Source: an uncultured Kiloniellales bacterium (GTDB lineage Bacteria; Pseudomonadota; Alphaproteobacteria; Kiloniellales; JAKSDN01). Taken from it: a stretch of 7,735 nucleotides of DNA. The stretch covers positions 1-7,735 of the forward strand of contig CALJXB010000192.1 of the NCBI GenBank assembly GCA_937974415.1, written 5' to 3'. Made by a program: the position numbers and the translations under genes. How positions within the stretch are numbered: position 1 is the stretch's first letter; every line of letters begins with the position of its first letter. The notes under the pieces are model-generated. The model was not told the origin of the DNA. It made no database searches and was given only the letters and a program-made list of their open reading frames with translations. Below, piece after piece: positions 6,886 through 7,735 of the stretch.

Positions 6886-7735
6886 TTTATCGCATCGAGC
6901 TGTTCTTTCGCACCCTGCGTCGATGGCTTAGCCGGGGCGAGTGGGCGGTTCGCCTCCTACGACTGCCGGTTTCCAAGGGAACTGCCACGGCTCCCGGCCT
7001 GGTCATGATCCAGATCGACGGCTTGTCCCATCGTCAGCTGGAGAGTGCGTATCTCGCCGGCCGAATGCCCTTCCTGGCACGGTTGCGCGAGAAGGAAAGG
7101 TATTGCCTGCATCGCCACTACTCCGGCATGCCGTCGAGCACACCAGCCGTCCAGGGGGAGCTGTTTTACGGTGTAAAAGGGGTGGTGCCCGCTTTCAGTT
7201 TCCAGGATCGCCAAACTGGAGAGATCCGGCGCATGTTCGATCCCGATTCGGCCGCCGGCGTGGAGCGCGCACTCGCGGAACAGGGCGAGCCCCTGCTCAA
7301 AGGCGGTAGCTCCTATTCCAATATCTTCACGGGCGGTGCCGCCGAGTCGCACTTTTGCCCCGCGTCGCTGGGTTGGGACTCCGTCCTCAAGGCCGCCAAT
7401 CCCCTGGCCCTTGCATTCCTTGTGTTGAGCAATGCCGCAAGCGCCCTCCGCACCATAGTCTTGTTGGTCGTGGAGGTCGTGATCGCCGTCGCGGACATGG
7501 CCCGCGGCCTCATCGACGGCCGCAACCTTGTTAAAGAGCTCAAGTTCGTTCCGACGCGAGTCGTGATTTCCATCTTGCTGCGCGAATTGATTACCATCGG
7601 GGCCGAGCTGGATGTGTCTCGAGGCCTGCCGGTCGTTCACCTGAACTACTTGGGTTATGACGAACAGGCCCATCGCAGAGGCCCTAAATCGAGGTTCGCC
7701 CCCGGGTCCCTCAAAGGCATCGACGGCTGCATCAG
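6882..7735 (+). CDS. Type I phosphodiesterase / alkaline phosphatase superfamily protein, partial (3' end beyond right edge)
   Basis: The start overlaps the stop of the GT4 gene as ATGA, a sign of coupled translation; the purine-rich GAGGGGG is 13 bases upstream, rather far for an RBS. The frame is open for 284 codons to the window end. VMIQIDGLSHRQLE (41-54) carries the first metal-ligand Asp46. MPSSTPAVQGELFYG (83-97) matches the nucleophile region, with Thr87 the best candidate. HLNYLGYDEQAHRRGP (253-268) carries the D-X3-H metal site (Asp260, His264). These are the marks of PF01663-like phosphodiesterases/nucleotide pyrophosphatases. Residues about 172-206 form two hydrophobic segments around a short polar turn (NAASALR), an unusual insert in the fold that could dip into the membrane. 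The N-terminus (1-30) is basic and amphipathic, with no clear signal peptide. It could remove phosphate or a head group from a lipid or nucleotide sugar, or act as a phosphoglycerol-type transferase. The superfamily call is good; the substrate is unknown. Confidence 0.82.
   Translation, partial: MIYRIELFFRTLRRWLSRGEWAVRLLRLPVSKGTATAPGLVMIQIDGLSHRQLESAYLAGRMPFLARLREKERYCLHRHYSGMPSSTPAVQGELFYGVKGVVPAFSFQDRQTGEIRRMFDPDSAAGVERALAEQGEPLLKGGSSYSNIFTGGAAESHFCPASLGWDSVLKAANPLALAFLVLSNAASALRTIVLLVVEVVIAVADMARGLIDGRNLVKELKFVPTRVVISILLRELITIGAELDVSRGLPVVHLNYLGYDEQAHRRGPKSRFAPGSLKGIDGCI

Noticed and set aside
6957..7673. Long - strand ORF of 238 codons opposite the phosphodiesterase gene
   Set aside because: The + strand frame carries clear phosphodiesterase motifs and is coupled to the GT4 gene. 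The - strand product shows no recognisable domain and is low in complexity (Gln, His, Gly, Asp rich), as expected of a GC-rich shadow frame.

Overview
The window looks like a stretch of a GC-rich (roughly 60%) proteobacterial chromosome. Coding is dense: four co-directional genes on the + strand and one divergent gene at the left edge on the - strand. I see no mobile element, CRISPR array, tRNA or rRNA. The cytochrome type and the FNR/FixK-like boxes would fit an alphaproteobacterium or a related facultative or microaerobic proteobacterium, but this placement is an inference and is weak.

Layout. Bases 1-308 (-) hold the start of a small exported class I cytochrome c, cut by the window edge. 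Bases 309-538 are a divergent intergenic region with two FNR/FixK-like palindromes. Bases 539-3238 (+) encode a three-domain protein: acyl-AMP ligase, acyl carrier domain, then an LPLAT/PlsC-type acyltransferase. A short gap holding a third FNR/FixK-like palindrome follows. Next comes a large six-hairpin-glycosidase-like protein with amylo-alpha-1,6-glucosidase features, ending at 5611. A GT4 glycosyltransferase resembling diacylglycerol glucosyltransferases (5596-6885) overlaps its 3' end by 16 bases. A type I phosphodiesterase/alkaline phosphatase superfamily protein with an internal hydrophobic hairpin starts at 6882, overlaps the GT4 gene by ATGA, and runs off the right edge.

Working model (inference). 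The last three genes are translationally linked, and the first lies just upstream in the same direction, so all four probably form one transcription unit, possibly with a second promoter in front of the glycosidase-like gene. The predicted activities (fatty acid activation and transfer to an acceptor, sugar transfer to a lipid, an alpha-glucan/glycoside hydrolase, a membrane-associated phosphodiesterase) are those expected for making or remodelling a glycolipid or lipid-linked saccharide. The acyltransferase lacks the usual motif II arginine, which hints that its acceptor is not glycerol-3-phosphate or lysophosphatidate. The three similar palindromes suggest control by oxygen or redox state together with the divergent cytochrome c. 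None of this has been tested, and I do not recognise the four-gene set as a named system.
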